DNA of 64,000 bases from Panulirus ornatus (lineage: Eukaryota; Arthropoda; Malacostraca; Decapoda; Palinuridae), in contig NC_092287.1 in assembly GCF_036320965.1 (NCBI RefSeq), positions 13,113,459 through 13,177,458 on the forward strand, given 5' to 3'. Position 1 is the stretch's first letter; every line of letters begins with the position of its first letter. This document shows, piece after piece, positions 25,928 through 46,737 of this stretch. The position numbers and the translations under genes are program-made. The notes beneath the pieces are model-generated. The model was not told where the DNA came from and made no database searches. It saw only the letters and a list, made by a program, of their open reading frames with translations.

Positions 25928-28507
25928 GAATACCTGGTTTAAAAAGCGAGATATACATAAGTATACTTATGTAAGTAGGAGAGATGGCAAGAGAGCGTTA
26001 TTGGATTACGTGTTAATTGACAGGCGTGCGAAAGAGAGACTTTTGGATGTTAATGTGCTGAGAGGTGCAACTGGAGGGATGTCTGATCATTATCTTGTGG
26101 AGGCTAAGGTGAAGATTTGTATGGGTTTTCAGAAAAGAAGAGTGAATGTTGGGGAGAAGAGGGTGGTGAGAGTAAGTGAGCTTGAGAAGGAGACCTGTGT
26201 GAGGAAGTACCAGGAGAGACTGAGTACAGAATGGAAAAAGGTGAGAACAATGGAAGTAAGGGGAATGGGGGAGGAATGGGATGTATTTAGGGAATCAGTG
26301 ATGGATTGCGCAAAAGATGCTTGTGGCATGAGAAGAGTGGGAGGTGGGTTGATTAGAAAGGGTAGTGAGTGGTGGGATGAAGAAGTAAGAGTATTAGTGA
26401 AAGAGAAGAGAGAGGCATTTGGACGATTTTTGCAGGAAAAAAATGCAATTGAGTGGGAGATGTATAAAAGAAAGAGACAGGAGGTCAAGAGAAAGGTGCA
26501 AGAGGTGAAAAAAAAGGGCAAATGAGAGTTGGTGTGAGAGAGTATCATTAAATTTTAGGGAGAATAAAAAGATGTTCTGGAAGGAGGTAAATAAAGTGCG
26601 TAAGACAAGGGAGCAAATGGGAACTTCAGTGAAGGGCGCAAATGGGGAGGTGATAACAAGTAGTGGTGATGTGAGAAGGAGATGGAGTGAGTATTTTGAA
26701 GGTTTGTTGAATGTGTTTGATGATAGAGTGGCAGATATAGGGTGTTTGGGTCGAGGTGGTGTGCAAAGTGAGAGGGTTAGGGAAAATGATTTGGTAAACA
26801 GAGAAGAGGTAGTAAAAGCTTTGCGGAAGATGAAAGCCGGCAAGGCAGCAGGCTTGGATGGTATTGCAGTGGAATTTATTAAAAAAGGGGGTGATTGTAT
26901 TGTTTACTGGTTGGTAAGGTTATTTAATGTATGTATGACTCATGGTGAGGTGCCTGAGGATTGGCGGAATGCGTGCATAGTGCCATTGTACAAAGGCAAA
27001 GGGGATAAGAGTGAATGCTCAAATTACAGAGGTATAAGTTTGTTGAGTATTCCTGGTAAATTATATGGGAGGGTATTGATTGAGAGGGTGAAGGCATGTA
27101 CAGAGCATCAGATTGGGGAAGAGCAGTGTGGTTTCAGAAGTGGTAGAGGATGTGTGGATCAGGTGTTTGCTTTGAAGAATATATGTGAGAAATACTTAGA
27201 AAAGCAAAGGGATTTGTATGTAGCATTTATGGATCTGGAGAAGGCATATGATAGAGTTGATAGAGATGCTCTGTGGAAGGTATTGAGAATATATGGTGTG
27301 GGAGGAAAGTTGTTAGAAGCAGTGAAAAGTTTTTATCGAGGATGTAAGGCATGTGTACGTGTAGGAAGAGAGGAAAGTGATTGGTTCTCAGTGAATGTAG
27401 GTTTGCGGCAGAGGTGTGTGATGTCTCCATGGTTGTTTAATTTGTTTATGGATGGGGTTGTTAGGGAGGTAAATGCAAGAGTCTTGGAAAGAGGGGCAAG
27501 TATGAAGTCTGTTGGGGATGAGAGAGCTTGGGAAGTGAGTCAGTTGTTGTTCGCTGATGATACAGCGCTGGTGGCTGATTCATGTGAGAAACTGCAGAAG
27601 CTGGTGACTGAGTTTGGTAAAGTGTGTGGAAGAAGAAAGTTAAGAGTAAATGTGAATAAGAGCAAGGTTATTAGGTACAGTAGGGTTGAGGGTCAAGTCA
27701 ATTGGGAGGTGAGTTTGAACGGAGAAAAACTGGAGGAAGTGAAGTGTTTTAGATATCTGGGAGTGGATCTGGCAGCGGATGGAACCATGGAAGCGGAAGT
27801 GGATCATAGGGTGGGGGAGGGGGCGAAAATTCTGGGGGCCTTGAAGAATGTGTGGAAGTCGAGAACATTATCTCGGAAAGCAAAAATGGGTATGTTTGAA
27901 GGAATAGTGGTTCCAACAATGTTGTATGGTTGCGAGGCGTGGGCTATGGATAGAGTTGTGCGCAGGAGGATGGATGTGCTGGAAATGAGATGTTTGAGGA
28001 CAATGTGTGGTGTGAGGTGGTTTGATCGAGTGAGTAACGTAAGGGTAAGAGAGATGTGTGGAAATAAAAAGAGCGTAGTTGAGAGAGCAGAAGAGGGTGT
28101 TTTGAAGTGGTTTGGACACATGGAGAGGATGAGTGAGGAAAGATTGACCAAGAGAATATATGTGTCGAAGGTGGAGGGAGGAAGGAGAAGAGGGAGACCA
28201 AATTGGAGGTGGAAAGATGGAGTGAAAAAGATTTTGTGTGATCGGGGCCTGAACATGCAGGAGGGTGAAAGGAGGGAAAGGAATAGAGTGAATTGGAGCG
28301 ATGTGGTATACCGGGGTTGACGTGCTCTCAGTGGATTGAATCAAGGCATGTGAAGCGTCTGGGGTAAACCATGGAAAGCTGTGTAGGTATGTATATTTGC
28401 GTGTGTGGACGTATGTATATACATGTGTATGGGGGGGGGGGGTTGGGCCATTTCTTTCGTCTGTTTCCTTGCGCTACCTCGCAAACGCGGGAGACAGCGA
28501 CAAAGTA
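25925..28507 (+). pseudogene. RTE-like copy c12, young lineage, intact RT frame
   Basis: Sense 5'-truncated copy starting in the endonuclease at [16 protein letters not shown]. The endonuclease C-terminal part and linker (26001-26525) keep DYVLIDRR and MSDHYLVEAKV. One extra A in the A-run near 26510 shifts the frame. A 582-codon frame (26572-28320) then holds the whole RT and C-terminal region: [32 protein letters not shown] and [19 protein letters not shown]. The motif B glycine is replaced (GLRQRCVMSP), which probably harms activity. Short-form 3'UTR to 28507, with a G-run at 28431-28442. Confidence 0.93.
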
Positions 28508-28533
28508 TAAAAAAAAAAAAAAAAAAAAAAAAA
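28508..28533 (+). repeat. A tail of c12
   Basis: A-run after AAAGTAT. Here it passes directly into a SINE, not into (TA)n. Confidence 0.85.
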
Positions 28534-28963
28534 CAAAGGTCCATCAGCCAGGATCGAACCTGGGACCCCTCGTGCAAGAGGCAGGCATGCTAACCGCTAG
28601 GCTAAGGGACTGTATAATAGGAAACAACTATTCGAAATACTAAGTACTCGAATACCCTTCGTCTCACTATGGTGAGCAACGGGGTCTATCGGTTCTTTCC
28701 GAACAGAACACATAGCCAGCTGAGAGCGTTTTACCGAACCTGACCGTACAACGCGGAGTTATATGAATACGAATAAAGTGTATATGAACGCGCACCTTCA
28801 TAGAACATACAAAGCTCCATCAGCCAGGATCGAACCTGGGACCCCTAGTGCAAGAGGCAGGCATGCTAACCGCTAGGCTAAGGGACTGTATAATAGGAAA
28901 CAACTATTCGAAATACTAAGTACTCGAACACCCTTCGTCTCACTATGGTGAGCAACGGGGTCA

Positions 28964-28965
<2 letters not shown>
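28534..28965 (-). mobile_element. tRNA-derived SINE, antisense tandem pair
   Basis: Two heads, each with antisense B-box (AGGATCGAACC) and A-box complements, spaced 276 bp apart (TTCGAAATAC at 28631 and 28907). Between them lies the complete downstream body (GTGAGCAACGGGG, GAACACATAGCCAGCTG, CGTACAACGCGGAG). The left end is truncated at the head. The right end stops at GAGCAACGGGGTC, almost the same base as in the SINE at 25927. Confidence 0.85.
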
Positions 28966-30737
<1,772 letters not shown>

Positions 30738-30738
<1 letters not shown>

Positions 30739-31156
30739 TCGAATAGTTGTTTCCTATAATACAGTCCCATAGCCTAGCGGTTAGCATGCCTGCCTCTTGC
30801 ACAGGGGTCCCGGGTTCGATCCTGACTGTTGGAGGTTTGTTTGTTCTATGAAGGTGCGCGTTCATATGCACTTTATTCGTATTCATATACCTCCGCGTTG
30901 TACAGTTAGGCTCGGTAAAACGCTATCAGCTGCCTATGTGCGTCTGTTCGTAAATAACCGGTATAGACCCCGTTGCTCACCACTGTGAGACGAAGGGTAT
31001 TCGAGTACTTAGTATTTCGAATAGTTGTTTCCTGTAATACAGTCCCATAGCCTAGCGGTTAGCATGCCTGCCTCTTGCACAAGGGTCCCGGGTTCGATCC
31101 TGGTTGTTGGAGGTTTGTATGTTCTATGAAAGTGCGCGTTCATATACACTTTATTC

Positions 31157-31158
<2 letters not shown>
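30738..31158 (+). mobile_element. tRNA-derived SINE, sense tandem pair
   Basis: Best copy for the unit structure. The repeat starts at TTCGAATAGTTGTTTCCTAT (30738) and again at 31016, a 278-bp unit. The head has A-box TAGCCTAGCGG (30770-30780) and canonical B-box GGTTCGATCC (30813-30822). The body contains CTATGAAGGTGCGCGTTCAT, CCTCCGCGTTGTACAG, CCGTTGCTCACCACTG and GGGTATTCGAGTACTTAG. The second unit is cut after CTTTATTCGT by (AT)n. Confidence 0.87.

Positions 31159-31190
<32 letters not shown>
31159..31190. repeat. (AT)n tract
   Basis: Between the SINE pair and the 5'UTR of c14, at the position where the 5'UTR of the element normally carries a microsatellite. Confidence 0.95.
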
Positions 31191-31192
<2 letters not shown>

Positions 31193-34100
31193 ATGGAGAT
31201 AGGGGAGAAAGAATACCTCCTCACGTGTCGTAGAAGGCGATTAAAAGGGACAGGAGCGGGGGGGGGGGCCAGAAACCCTCCCTTCCTTATATTTATCTTT
31301 CTAAAAGGGGAAATAGAAGAAAGAGTCGCGCGGGGACTGCTAGACCTCCTTGAAGGCTTAGATTTGGGTTCTAAATGTGTGTGGATGTAACCAAGATGAG
31401 AAAAAAGGAGAGACAAGTAGTATGTTTGAGGAAAAGAACCTGGATGTTTTGGCTCTGAGTGAAACGAAGCTCAAGGGTAAAGGGGAAGAGTGGTTTGGGA
31501 ATGTCTTGGGAGAAATTCAGGGGTTAGTGAGAGGACAAGAACAAGGGAAGGAGTAGCACTACTCCTAAAACAGGAGTTGTGGGAGTATGTGATAGAGTGT
31601 AAAAAAAGTAAATTCTAGATTGATATGGGTAAACTGAAAGTTGATGGAGAGATGTGGGTGATTATTGGTGCATATGCACCTGGGCATGAGAAGAGAGATC
31701 ATGAGAGGCAAGTGTTTTGGAAGCAACTGAATGAGTGTTTTATTGGTTTTGATGCACAAGAACGGGTTATAGTGATGGGTGATTTAAATGCAAAGGTGAG
31801 TAATGTGATAGTTGAGGGAATAAATGGGATACATGGGGTGTTCAGTGTTGTAAATTGAAATGGTGAAGAGCTTGCAGATTTATGTGCTGAAAAAGGACTG
31901 ATGATTGGGAATACCTGGTTTAAAAAGAGAGATGTACATAAGTATACGTATGTAAGTAGGAGAGATGGCCAGAGAGCGTTATTGGATTACGTATAATTGA
32001 TAAGGGCGCAAAAGAGAGACTTTTGGATGTTAATGTGCTGAGAGGTGGAACTGGAGGTATGTCTGATCATTATCTTGTGGAGGCGAAGATGAAGATTTGT
32101 AGGGGTTTTCAGAAAAGAAGAGAGGATGTTGCGGTGAAGAGGGTGGTGAGAGTAAGTGAGCTTGGGAAGGAGACTTGTGTGAGGAAGTACCAGGAGGGAC
32201 TGAGTACAGAATGGAGAAAGGCGAGAACCAAGGAGGTAAGGGAAGTGGGGGAGGAATGGAATGTTTTTAGGGAAGCATTGATGGCTTGCGCAAAAGATGC
32301 TTGTGGTATGAGAAGCGTGGAAGGTGGGTTGATTAGAAAGGGTAGTGAGTGGTGGGATGAAGAAATAAGATTATTAGTGAAAGAGAAGAGAGAGGCATTT
32401 GGACGATTTTTGCAGGGAAAAACTGCAAATGAGTGGGAGATGTATAAAAGAAAGAGACAGGAGGTCAAGAGAAAGGTGCAAGAGGTGAAAAAGAGGGGAA
32501 ATGAGAGTTGGGGTGATAGAGTATCATTAAATTTTAGGGAGAATAAAAGACGTTTTGGAAGGAGTTAAATAAAGTGCGTAAGACAAGGGAGCAAATGGGA
32601 ACTTCAGTGAAGGGGGCTAATGGGGAGGTGATACCAAGTAGTGGTGATGTGAGGAGATGGAGTTAGTATTCTGAAGGTTTGTTGAATGTGTTTGATGATA
32701 GATTGGCAGATATAGGGTGTTTGGGTCGAGGTGGAGTGCAGAGCGAGAGGGTTAGGGAAAATGATTCGGTAAACAGGTAAGTGGTAGTGAAAGCTTTGCG
32801 GAAGATGAAAGCCGGCAAGGCAGCGGATTTGGATGGTATTGCAGTGGAATTTATGAAAAAAAGGGGGTGACTGTATTGTTGCCTGGTTGGTAAGGTTATT
32901 TAATGTATGTATGATTCATGGTGAGCTGCCTGAGGATTGGCGGAATGCTTGCATAGCGCCATTGTACAAAGGCAAAGGGGATAAGAGTGAGTGCTCAAAT
33001 TACAGAGGTATGAGTTTGTTGGGTATTCCTGGTAAATCATATGGGAGGGTGTTGATTGAGAGGGTGAAGACAAGTACAGAGCATCAGATTGGGGAAGAGC
33101 AGTGTGGTTTCAGAAGTGGCAGAGGATGTGTGCATCAGGTGTTTGCTTTGAAGAATGTATGTGAGAAATACTTAGAAAAGCATATGGATTTGTATGTAGC
33201 ATTTATGGATCTGGAGAAGGCATATGATAGAGTTGATAGAGATGCTCTGTGGAAGGTATTAAGAATATATGGTGTGGGAGGAAAGTTGTTAGAGGATGTA
33301 AGGCATGTGTACGTGTAGGTTCTCAGTGAATGTAGGTTTGCGGCAGGGGTGTGTGATGTATCCATAGTTGTTTGATTTGTTTATGGATGGGGTTGTTAGG
33401 GAGGTGAATGCAAGAGTTTTGGAAAGAGGGGCAAGTATGAAGTCTGTTGTGGATGAGAGAGCTTGGGAAGTGAGTCAGTTGTTGTTCGCTGATGATACAG
33501 CGCTGGTGGCTGATTCATGTGAGAAACTGCAGAAACTGGTGACTGAGTTTGGTAAAATTGTGTGAAAGAAGGAAGTTAAGAATAAATGTGAATAAGAGCA
33601 AGTTTATTAGGTACAGTAGGGTTGAGGGTCAAGTCAATTGGGAGGTAAGTTTGAATGGAGAAAAACTGGAGGAAGTAAAGTGTTTTAGATATCTGGGAGT
33701 GGGTCTGGCAGCGGATGGAACCATGGAAGCGGAAGTGAATCATAGGGTGGGGGAAGGGGCGAAAATCCTGGGAGCCTTGAAGAATGTGTGGAAGTCGAGA
33801 ACATTATCTCCGAAAGCAAAAATGGGTATGTTTGAAGGAATGGTGGTTCCAACAATGTTGTATGGTTGCGAGGCGTGGGCTATGTGATAGAGTTGTGCGC
33901 AGGAGGGTGGATGTGCTGGAAATGAGATGTTTGAGGACAATGTGTGGTGTGAGGTGGTTTGATCGAGTAAGTAATGTAAGGGTGAGAGAGATGTGTGGAA
34001 ATAAAAAGAGCGTGGTTGAGAGAGCAGAAGAGGGTGTTTTGAAATGGGTTGGGCCTATGGAGAGAATGAGTGAGGAAAGATTGACCAAGAGGATATATGT

Positions 34101-34257
34101 GTCGGATGTGGAGGGAACGTGGAGAAGTGGGAGACCAAATTGGAGGTGGGAAGATGGAGTGAAAAAGATTTTGAGTGATCGGGGCCTGAACATGCAGGAG
34201 GATGAAAGGCGTGCAAGAAATAGAGTGAACTGGATCGATGTGGTATACCGGGACTGA
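31191..34257 (+). pseudogene. RTE-like copy c14, near full length, older lineage, broken
   Basis: Sense. The end of the 5'UTR (31191-31330, with a G-run at 31258-31269) leads into an ORF without its ATG. Endonuclease pieces include ALSETKLKG (about 31450), GAYAPGHEK and MGDLNAKVS (31625-31858) and MSDHYLVEAKM (32023-32568). Frameshifts lie near 31515, 31600 and 32550, with several stops. The RT continues at 32887-33318 with FMDLEKAYDRVDR, then a deletion of about 15 codons at [20 protein letters not shown] lies in 33368-33565 and NHRVGEGAKILG in 33549-33887. A one-base gain near 33885 shifts the last part, which ends at VVYRD. Carries ILSDRG. Confidence 0.92.
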
Positions 34258-37380
<3,123 letters not shown>

Positions 37381-37724
37381 GAATGTAAAGTGTCTGGGGT
37401 AAACCATGGAAAGTATTGTGGGGCCTGGATGTGGAAAGGGGGCCGTGGTTTCGGTGCATTACACATGACAACTAGAAAGTGAGTGTGAACTAATGTGACA
37501 ATTGTCGTCTTTTCCTAGCACTACCTCGGGTCCGGGGGTTGAGGGGCATTTCATATGTGGCGGGGTGGCGACGAGAATTGATGAAGGCAGTAAGTGTGAA
37601 TATGTACATGTGTATTTATGTACATGTCTGTGTGCGTATATGTATGTATACGTTGAAATATATAGGTATGCATATGTGCGTGTGTGGGCGTTTATGCATG
37701 TATACGTGTATATGGGTGGGTTGG
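37381..37724 (+). other. Long-form 3'UTR of c15
   Basis: Carries GGCCTGGATGTGGAAAGGG, GTTTCGGTGCATTACACATG, CTACCTCGGGTCCGGGGG, GGCGGGGTGGCGACGAGAA and GTGGGTTGGGC, then passes into (CA)n before the final hairpin segment. Confidence 0.8.
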
Positions 37725-37915
<191 letters not shown>

Positions 37916-39538
37916 TGTAAGAGAAGTCTGTTCCCATATGGATAAAAGTTATATAGCAATGTATCACCGTTTCCTCACAGCATCAGTCAGTCTCACGTTG
38001 GTACCGGTGTGATAAATAAATGTGTAATGTAATGTATAATCAAAACTTTTCTCTCATTCATTTCTATCGTATTTTCCTCCGAGAAGACAGCGCTGCTGCT
38101 CTTGCTGCCATGGGGAAAATGTTTAGGACTACAATTACAGTTGTTACGTCAACGTGTTGAGGAAGACAGAGTGTATGGGACCATACTGAGGAAGATCATG
38201 TGTGTCTGTATGTGCGGCTGGTGGCAGGCTACTGGACCATGATGGCAAAAGTACTCTTGTTGCTGGTTATTACGTGACTGTCTGTGATAGCAGTGTTGAC
38301 GGTCTCCTTCAATTCAGTGGCAGCGATATTGTGTTTTATATTTCTATATTTTCTAATATATCTACACGCAGGGACTGCATATATATAGTCTTCCCTAGTG
38401 GGAAATGAATTGGACCACTGATGGTTCCCGCGTGGGGCAGGAAAATGAATTTCCTGTTGTAATAGTAAACAAGTTTCGCTGTTCGGTGACTGGTCTGTCA
38501 TAGTGCCAGGCAAGTATGATCACTCGCCTAACTGTTGTATGACGGGTTTGGTCGCCGCTGTCCGTGCCTTGTTCATGCTAGCGGCATCAACACCCCATCA
38601 TGCATTAGTACACAGGATCAGCAAGGTCAGACTTGTTACAGAAATTGATAGAGATACTCCCGCTGTGCTGGAACCCGAGGTCATTAATATAAAGGTCAAG
38701 GTCGTAAGGTTAGCTGAATGTATGTAGGACTGAGAGTTGTGACAAGCCTCTGGTTCTACCCACACATTGCCGACAGCGAAAATATTTAGGTAATGCCCAC
38801 ATTGCTAACGGGCGTATGTCGTGAGATCAGTCTTCTCTCGTGCCCACACTGCCAGCAAACATCTGTTGCGAAATCATCTTTGAATTATAGCTTCACTGCA
38901 ATGAAAATATGTCCAGATTTTTCTTGAAGTGAGCCTGCAATGCTACCATGCAATACACTCATCTATAGCCAGTAAAAGAACCGTAAGGTATACTAACATT
39001 TTTCCACGTATTCCATTAAACTTTTTTGACCATATCCAATGTATCTTTTTCTTCCGCATGGATCTCTTTGCCGTGTAACGGAGTTTGTTGCACTTTGATA
39101 TAGTTAGGCAGATAGAAGAAGAACAAGCCAAGCTTTCAGCAGTTCCAAGATAAGATTGAGAGCACTGCTGCAACTTGTCTATTGACGGGGCCAGAAGTTT
39201 GCTGACCTTCACCAACAGTGATATGATATTTCTATAGAGGCTGAAGCCTTAGGCGTCTGTGCTCAGTCATGTAGTCTCTTGGTGATATGTAATGGCAGAT
39301 GTCCATAGCTTTTTTGAAGAGGATGATTGTGTGATCTGGGGAAGTAATGTTGGCAGAGGATTTGGCTGAACTGTTAGGGAAATAATGAAAATGTAATCTC
39401 GTAAAACTTTTGACAAAATCGTGAGCAAGATGGTACAATCTTTGAGCACAATTGGACGACCCCTGCGTATAGTGGCGTAACCTCTTGACATGACCTTTGT
39501 ATGGTATATAAAGTCACTTAGTCACTTCTGTCACTTGG
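37916..39538. other. Unique sequence, no gene supported
   Basis: No long frame. On the minus strand three overlapping short frames between 39491 and 38943 read like pieces of one worn protein (VLKDCTILLTILSKVL, VSKLLAPSIDKLQQC), but I cannot name a family. TGCCCACA(T/C)TGC recurs at 38794 and 38841, with a related ACCCACACATTGCC at 38758, suggesting a weak old repeat. Confidence 0.3.
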
Positions 39539-39708
39539 TCACACCAGTATACCTAAGGGTGGCGATATCGTGTTTGACGCTCGTACCGTTGTGATAGAGG
39601 GTCGGAACATCGCGTTTTCAGAGGTTGTACTGATGTGATTAAGGATTGTACCAAAGTGTTCAAGGTTCGTCCATCATGCCTCAAGGGTCGTACTTTCGTG
39701 CTGGTATG
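39539..39708 (+). repeat. 21-bp degenerate minisatellite
   Basis: Eight units starting at 39539, 39560, 39581, 39602, 39625, 39646, 39667 and 39688, all 21 bp except one of 23 bp. The pattern is roughly TCGTAC-CATCGTG-TTCAAGGG. Example units are TCGTACCGTTGTGATAGAGG, TTGTACCAAAGTGTTCAAGG and TCGTCCATCATGCCTCAAGG. Confidence 0.8.
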
Positions 39709-43674
<3,966 letters not shown>

Positions 43675-44671
43675 TATATTATCATACTTTGCGATATCTC
43701 CCGCGTTAGCGAGGTAGCGCAAGAAAACAGACGAAAGAATGGTCCAACCCACCCACATACACATGTATGCACATACACGCCCACACACGCACATATACAT
43801 ACCTTTACATTTCAACGTATACATACATGTACATACACACATTTATATATATATACACATATACATATTCACACTTGCTGCCTTCATCCATTCTCGTCGC
43901 CACCCCGCCACATTTTAAATGGCACCACCCTCCCCGCGCGCATGCGCAAGGTAGCGCTAGGAAAAGACAACAAAGAGCACATTTATTCAGACTCAGTCTC
44001 TAGCTGTCATGTGTAATGCATCGAAACCAAAGCTCCCTTTCCACATCTAAGCCACACAAAACTTTTCATGATTTACCCTAGACGCTTCACATGCCCTGGT
44101 TCAATCCATTGACAGCACGTCGAACTCGGTATATCACATCGTTCCAATTCAATCTATTCCTTGCACGCCTTTCACCCTCCTGTAACTTCAGGATCCGATT
44201 GCTCAAAATCTTTTTCACTCCATTCTTCCACCTCCAATTTGGTTTCCAACTTCTCATTCCCTCCACCTCTGATACATATATCATCTTTGTCAATATTTCC
44301 TCACTCATTCTTTCCATATGGCCAAACCAATTACTCCCTCTTCTGCTCTCTCAACCAACTTAGTCACCAACTTCTGCAGTTTCTCACCCGAATCAGCCAC
44401 CAGCGCTGTATCATCAGCGAACAAGAACCGACTCACTTCCCAAGCCTTCTCATCCACAACAGATTGCATACTTGCCCCTCCTTTTAAAACTCTTGCATTC
44501 ATCCCCTAACAACCCCATTATAAACAAATTAAACAACCTTGTAGACATCACACACCGCTGCCGCAAACCGACATTCATTGGGAATCAATCACTTTCCTCT
44601 CTTCCTACTCGTACACATGCCTTACATCCTCGATACCAACTTTTCACTGCTTCTAGCATCTTACCTCCCAC
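43675..44671 (-). pseudogene. RTE-like copy c16, old, with long 3'UTR
   Basis: Antisense. A full long-form 3'UTR (43675-44086) includes the hairpin segment, ACTTGCTGCCTTCATCC and CAAGGTAGCGCTAGG. The coding end reads VIYRVRRAVNGLNQGM, the ancestral longer C-terminus, with ILSNRILK. At about 44334 the sequence jumps from ERMSEE...WKEGVIGLA straight to LQKLVTK, deleting the region between, then continues upstream through [14 protein letters not shown] and NARVLKGGASMQSV to about 44671, where the strand switches. Confidence 0.88.
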
Positions 44672-44672
44672 A

Positions 44673-44730
44673 GAGCAAATGGATTTGTACGTAGCATTTA
44701 TGGATCTGGAGAGGGCATATGATAGAGTGC
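44673..44730 (+). pseudogene. Inverted RT piece between c16 and c17
   Basis: 58 bp in sense orientation encoding EQMDLYVAFMDLERAYDRV, that is RT motif A, placed between two antisense copies. It marks a double inversion joint. Confidence 0.88.
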
Positions 44731-45918
44731 AAGCCCCGATCACTCAAAATCTTTTTCACTCCATCTATCCGCCTCCAATTTGGTCTCCCACTTCTCCTCG
44801 TTCCCTCCACCTCCGACACATATAATCTCTTGGTGAATCTTTCCTCGCTCATTCTCTCCATGTGCCCAAACCATTTCAAAACACCCTCTTCTGCTCTCTC
44901 AACCACGCTTTTCCTATTTCCACACATCTCTCTTACCCTTACATTACTTACTCGATCAAACCACCTCACACCACATATTGTCCTCAAACATCTCATTTCC
45001 AGCACATCCACCCTCCTGCGCACAACTCTATCCATAGCCCACGCCTCGCAACCATACAACATTGTTGGAACCACTATTCCTTCAAACATACCCATTTTTG
45101 CTTTCGGGGATAATGTTCTCGATTTCCACACATTCTTCAAGGCTCCCAGGATTTTCGCCCCCTCCCACACCCTATGATTCACTTCCGCTTCATTGGTTCT
45201 ATCCGCTGCCAGATCTACTCCCAGACATCTAAAACACTTTACTTCCTACAGTTTTTCTCCATTCAAACTTATCTCCCAATTGACTTGACCCTCAACCCTA
45301 CTGTACCTAATAACCTTGCTCTTATTCACATTTACTCTTAACTTTCTTCTTTCACAAACTTTACCAAACTCAGTCACCAGCTTCTGCAGTTTCTCACATG
45401 AATCAGCCACCAGCGCTGTATCATCAGCGAACAACAACTGACTCACTCACCAAGCTCTCTCATCCCCAACAGACTGCATACTTGCCCCTCTTTCCAAAAC
45501 TCTTGCATTCACCTCCCTAACAACCCCATCCATAAACAAATTAAACAACCATGGAGACATCACACACCCCTGCCGCAAACCTACATTCACTGAGAACCAA
45601 TCACTTTCCTCTCTTCCAGCACGTACACATGCCTTACATCCTCGATAAAAACTTTTCGCTGCTTCTAACAACTTGCCTCCCACACCATATATTCTTAGTA
45701 CCTTCCACAGAGCATATCTATCAACTCTATCATATGTCTTCTCCAGATACATAAATGCTACATACAAATCCATTTGCTTTCCTAAGTATTTCTCACATAC
45801 ATTCTTCAAAGCAAACACCTGATCCACACATCCTCTACCACTTCTGAAACCACACTGCTCTTCCCCAATCTGATGCTCTGTACATGCCTTCACCCACTCA
45901 ATCAATACCCTCCCAAAG
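44731..45918 (-). pseudogene. RTE-like copy c17, RT part, older lineage
   Basis: Antisense. The C-terminal region (45182-44731) has NHRVWEGAKILGAL and RSGRPNWRRIDGVKKILSDRG and is cut before the C-terminus. The RT core (45446-45246) has [11 protein letters not shown]. The palm (45950-45447) has FMYLEKTYDRVDR, where the motif A aspartate is replaced by Tyr (MDLEK to MYLEK), and [16 protein letters not shown] to ACC-type changes disrupt one codon near 45449. It stops at GRVLIE and is joined to a 3'UTR piece on the other strand. Confidence 0.88.
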
Positions 45919-45924
45919 GTACCC

Positions 45925-46185
45925 TCGAAAGGAATGGATGAAGGCAGCAAGTGTGAATATGTAGATGTTTATATATGTGTATGTCTGTTTATATATAGTC
46001 GTGTATACTTTGAAATGTATAGGTATGTATACGTTGAAATGTATGGGTATGTGTACGTTGAAATGTATAGTTATATATATGTGCTTGTGTGGTCATTTAT
46101 GTATACACATGTATATGTAGGTGGGTTCGGCCGTTCTTTCTTTTGCTTCCTTGCGCTACCTCAATGACGCAGGATAAGGCGATTA
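45925..46185 (+). mobile_element. Solo long-form RTE 3'UTR fragment
   Basis: Sense: GGAATGGATGAAGGCAGCAA, GTGTGAATATGTA, two CGTTGAAATGTATAGGTATG-like repeats, GGTGGGTTCGGCC, CTACCTCAATGACGCAGGA and AAGGCGATTAG. No coding region is attached. Confidence 0.75.
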
Positions 46186-46640
46186 GTGTAATTAATAACA
46201 TATATTTTTCAGATCTTTACATACATATATCTACTTATGTATACAAACTCAACTACTAAAAAAGAAAAGACTAGCTAGATGCCAAGACTATGGTTGTGGA
46301 AATAGAAAACTGACATATGTAACATAATTTAGATGTGAAAGAACGTCGTATTATGAGCTGAAATGTGAAGCAGGAATATCATCACTACCATTCTGTCGTT
46401 AATGGAATTTTTCACTTTATGAACAACACAAAATGTTTTTCTCTCTCACGAGAAATATCTTAATTTCACAATGAAAATTTAATTATCATAGTCTCTTCAA
46501 ATGGTTTAGAGTTTCCAAGCAGAATATTTACAGGCTCAAAAGTAGATGTAGAAAATATGATTGTACTAAAGGGGAAAAATGAAGAACGCTTAAATTTCCT
46601 CCTCTAATTACCAGAACAATTTTGTATGATAAATGAATAT

Positions 46641-46648
<8 letters not shown>
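46186..46648. other. Unique AT-rich sequence
   Basis: Nothing recognised. Confidence 0.45.

Positions 46649-46735
<87 letters not shown>
46649..46735. repeat. (AT)n microsatellite
   Basis: 5' junction of module A4. Confidence 0.97.

Positions 46736-46737
<2 letters not shown>

Noticed and set aside
30770..30830. A functional tRNA gene
   Set aside because: The A and B boxes are present, but the head is part of a 278-bp repeat found many times and the acceptor ends do not pair well. It is a SINE head.
38503..38727. 74-codon frame with a plausible composition
   Set aside because: No domain, no splice or conservation evidence, and length expected by chance.
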